Below are positions 62,401-64,000 of a stretch of DNA of 64,000 bases, piece after piece. The stretch is from Penelope pileata (taxonomy: Eukaryota > Chordata > Aves > Galliformes > Cracidae), in NCBI GenBank assembly GCA_013396635.1, contig WBMW01000424.1, positions 62,001-126,000 on the forward strand, written 5' to 3'. A program made the position numbers and the translations under genes. A model generated the notes under the pieces. The model saw only the letters and a program-made list of their open reading frames with translations. It ran no database searches and had not been told where the DNA came from. Position 1 is the first letter of the stretch; every line of letters starts with the position of its first letter.

Positions 62401-64000
62401 AGTCTGGTAATAACATTGCAGAGAACTGGAAAATACTCAGCATTTCAAAATATATTTAATGGCAGTTGGTGCAGAAAAGTGAAAGTGGAAGCATCAATCT
62501 TTCCACATGTTGCAGGAAAAGCAACATTAAACATTTTCAATAACTCCAATTTTTAAGAGAAAACGTAAACTAAATATTTTGTACTTCAAAACAAATTACT
62601 TTTAAATAGGTTCAATTTCTTTGCATGCACAAACAAATAGGACAAACAACAGATCACATCTGAGTAGAAGGCATATTGAGATGTATTTTCTTGATAATAA
62701 AATACAGAGTAATTGGTGGAATTACAGACAAAGTATTATGGGAGAGGTTGCCTTGTGTGCAACATATGATGGTAAAAAAATTCTTGCAGACAGAAGAAAT
62801 TGTTACCAAAAAAAATCAAATTTAAAAGGTATTTCTGTAGTAAGTAATATAAGGAGAGGGGACAAATGGGAAATATTCAAAGGATACACACATACACAAA
62901 AAGTTAAATTAAATTAAATAGAAATGCTTATTGATTACAAAATTTAGTGTTATCTCCTATCTAGATCAGAATTCTGTGTACACACAAACTTTGGCAATAA
63001 AGAACATAGAGTTGGATTTTCATGCTAGGTAGCAATCAAATGTACTTAAAATCTGCATTAAAACTAGCACCTAAAAATTCATATTTCTTAAATCCAACCC
63101 AGTTACTGAGATTCATCATAGCTCACCAGCTGGAAGCAGTCATTTCAACAATGTGAGGTGCTGTGAAATCCTAAAGTCTGGTTAAATATTCCATAGCACT
63201 GCTATAAAATTTGCATTGCCAGACTTCCGTCAGATGTCTTGCTCCTTTCTGTCCACCTCACAGGGTCCAAAGGAAGCATTTGAACATTGAAAAGCAAATG
63301 TCTTTGGGGGAAGAGCCTAACATCCAGAGAGAGGGAGGCAATACTTGCTACTGCTGGCATCAGAAAATTATCCAGCTTTTGGTCTATGCCATTGCACTAC
63401 ATTGTAACATCATGTGGATTCCTTTTTACTTAGCACTCAGTGCAAAATTTAAACCCAAGTTCTGAAAGTATTTTACAGACAGTGAGTTTATTTTCTCATT
63501 AACTATGTGACAACTTTTTTTTTACCTACCCTTGATATCTTTGGAAAATTCTACTCACAATTGCTTTTTGTTATTAGCAGGTACTAGCAGAAACTGTGAG
63601 CACTTTGTTTCACTTGCTTTGAGGACAGAGTCAACAAGGTTACTCAGATCCTCACAGAATCATATGGACAGGGACATATTTCATATCTTCAGCAAATTCA
63701 ACTAAATTACTTGACTTTGCTTTTTAAATGATTGAGGAATTTCCTGGGTTATAGATTTCAGTAGAAAGCCATAAGAAACAGCTAAACAACAATATAGTCT
63801 TCATCTAAGAACTGACGATTCTAAAGCAGGCACATCCCTTAGGAGCACTGTCTTAGTCTATATTCACACTAGATAGTCTGGGACATAATTCTTTAGACAA
63901 ATGCTGTGATTCCCTCTTTCTGTCCTTTATTTCTAGGAAATGCAAATGAAAAGACTAAGAATCTTTATTTGTTTGAAGGCTAACAAAAGTGCATAGGTTG

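Larger units (their letters stand above)
48366..64000. other. Long mostly unique AT-rich stretch, no gene confirmed
   Basis: About 15.6 kb without a confirmed gene. Listed separately are an A9G9 run (51441), an unclassified less AT-rich block (52500-52880), an old CR1/L3-like relic (53575-53810), a T16 tract (54675), a CA-rich tract (56447) and an 8-base inverted repeat (55861). An ambiguous base lies at 50547. The stretch 58255-58460 is dense in transcription-factor-like motifs. ORFs elsewhere stay under about 100 codons and resemble nothing known to me. Confidence 0.6.

Overview
The window looks like AT-rich bird nuclear DNA with no intact protein-coding gene in it. The main evidence is its repeats. 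About ten CR1-type LINE pieces can be recognised, several ending in the typical avian CR1 tail built on ATTCTATG or ATTCTGTG octamers, and no mammalian SINEs or L1 are visible. There are also three pieces of one mariner DNA transposon that resembles the element known from chicken as Galluhop / Mariner1_GG, which makes a galliform bird the most likely source. That species call is inference. No RNA gene, splice-site-bounded exon series, CpG island or CRISPR was found, and every ORF is short. The region is therefore best read as a gene desert or the inside of a very long intron.

Layout. 1-5649 is unique AT-rich DNA. A minus-strand CR1 3' end lies at 5650-5880 and a CR1 tail at about 6800-6872. 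At 11480-12684 a purine-rich simple repeat sits around a 142-base N gap, and the sequence around it appears twice, probably as an assembly artefact. Minus-strand CR1 pieces lie at 15540-15945 and 17885-18615, and a short plus-strand CR1 end at 23385-23502. At 26390-28505 there are two separate plus-strand CR1 pieces in a row: the end of ORF2 with its 3' tail, then the linker and first part of the reverse transcriptase of another copy. A minus-strand CR1 end is at 32992-33170. The stretch 34110-48365 holds the three mariner pieces. One is nearly complete but internally deleted (43331-44387) and sits in a CR1 end. One is a 5' end sitting inside an antisense CR1 (47911-48088 within 47530-48365). 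One is a 3' end (34110-34275). The last 15.6 kb is mostly unique, with an old CR1/L3-like relic at about 53575-53810 and an unclassified, less AT-rich block at about 52500-52880.

No genes work together here. What the window records is layers of transposon insertion and decay: an old amniote-type CR1/L3 relic, younger avian CR1 copies, and mariner copies that landed in two of those CR1s. I saw no convincing previously undescribed system. The points most worth checking are the duplicated sequence flanking the gap, the two mariner-in-CR1 nests, a minus-strand ORF with a short Cys-loop-receptor-like motif (29285-29590), the unclassified blocks at 27184-27360 and 52500-52880, and a few motif-dense unique stretches that could be conserved noncoding elements. 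All repeat calls rest on recognition by eye; no alignment was run and no identity value is claimed.
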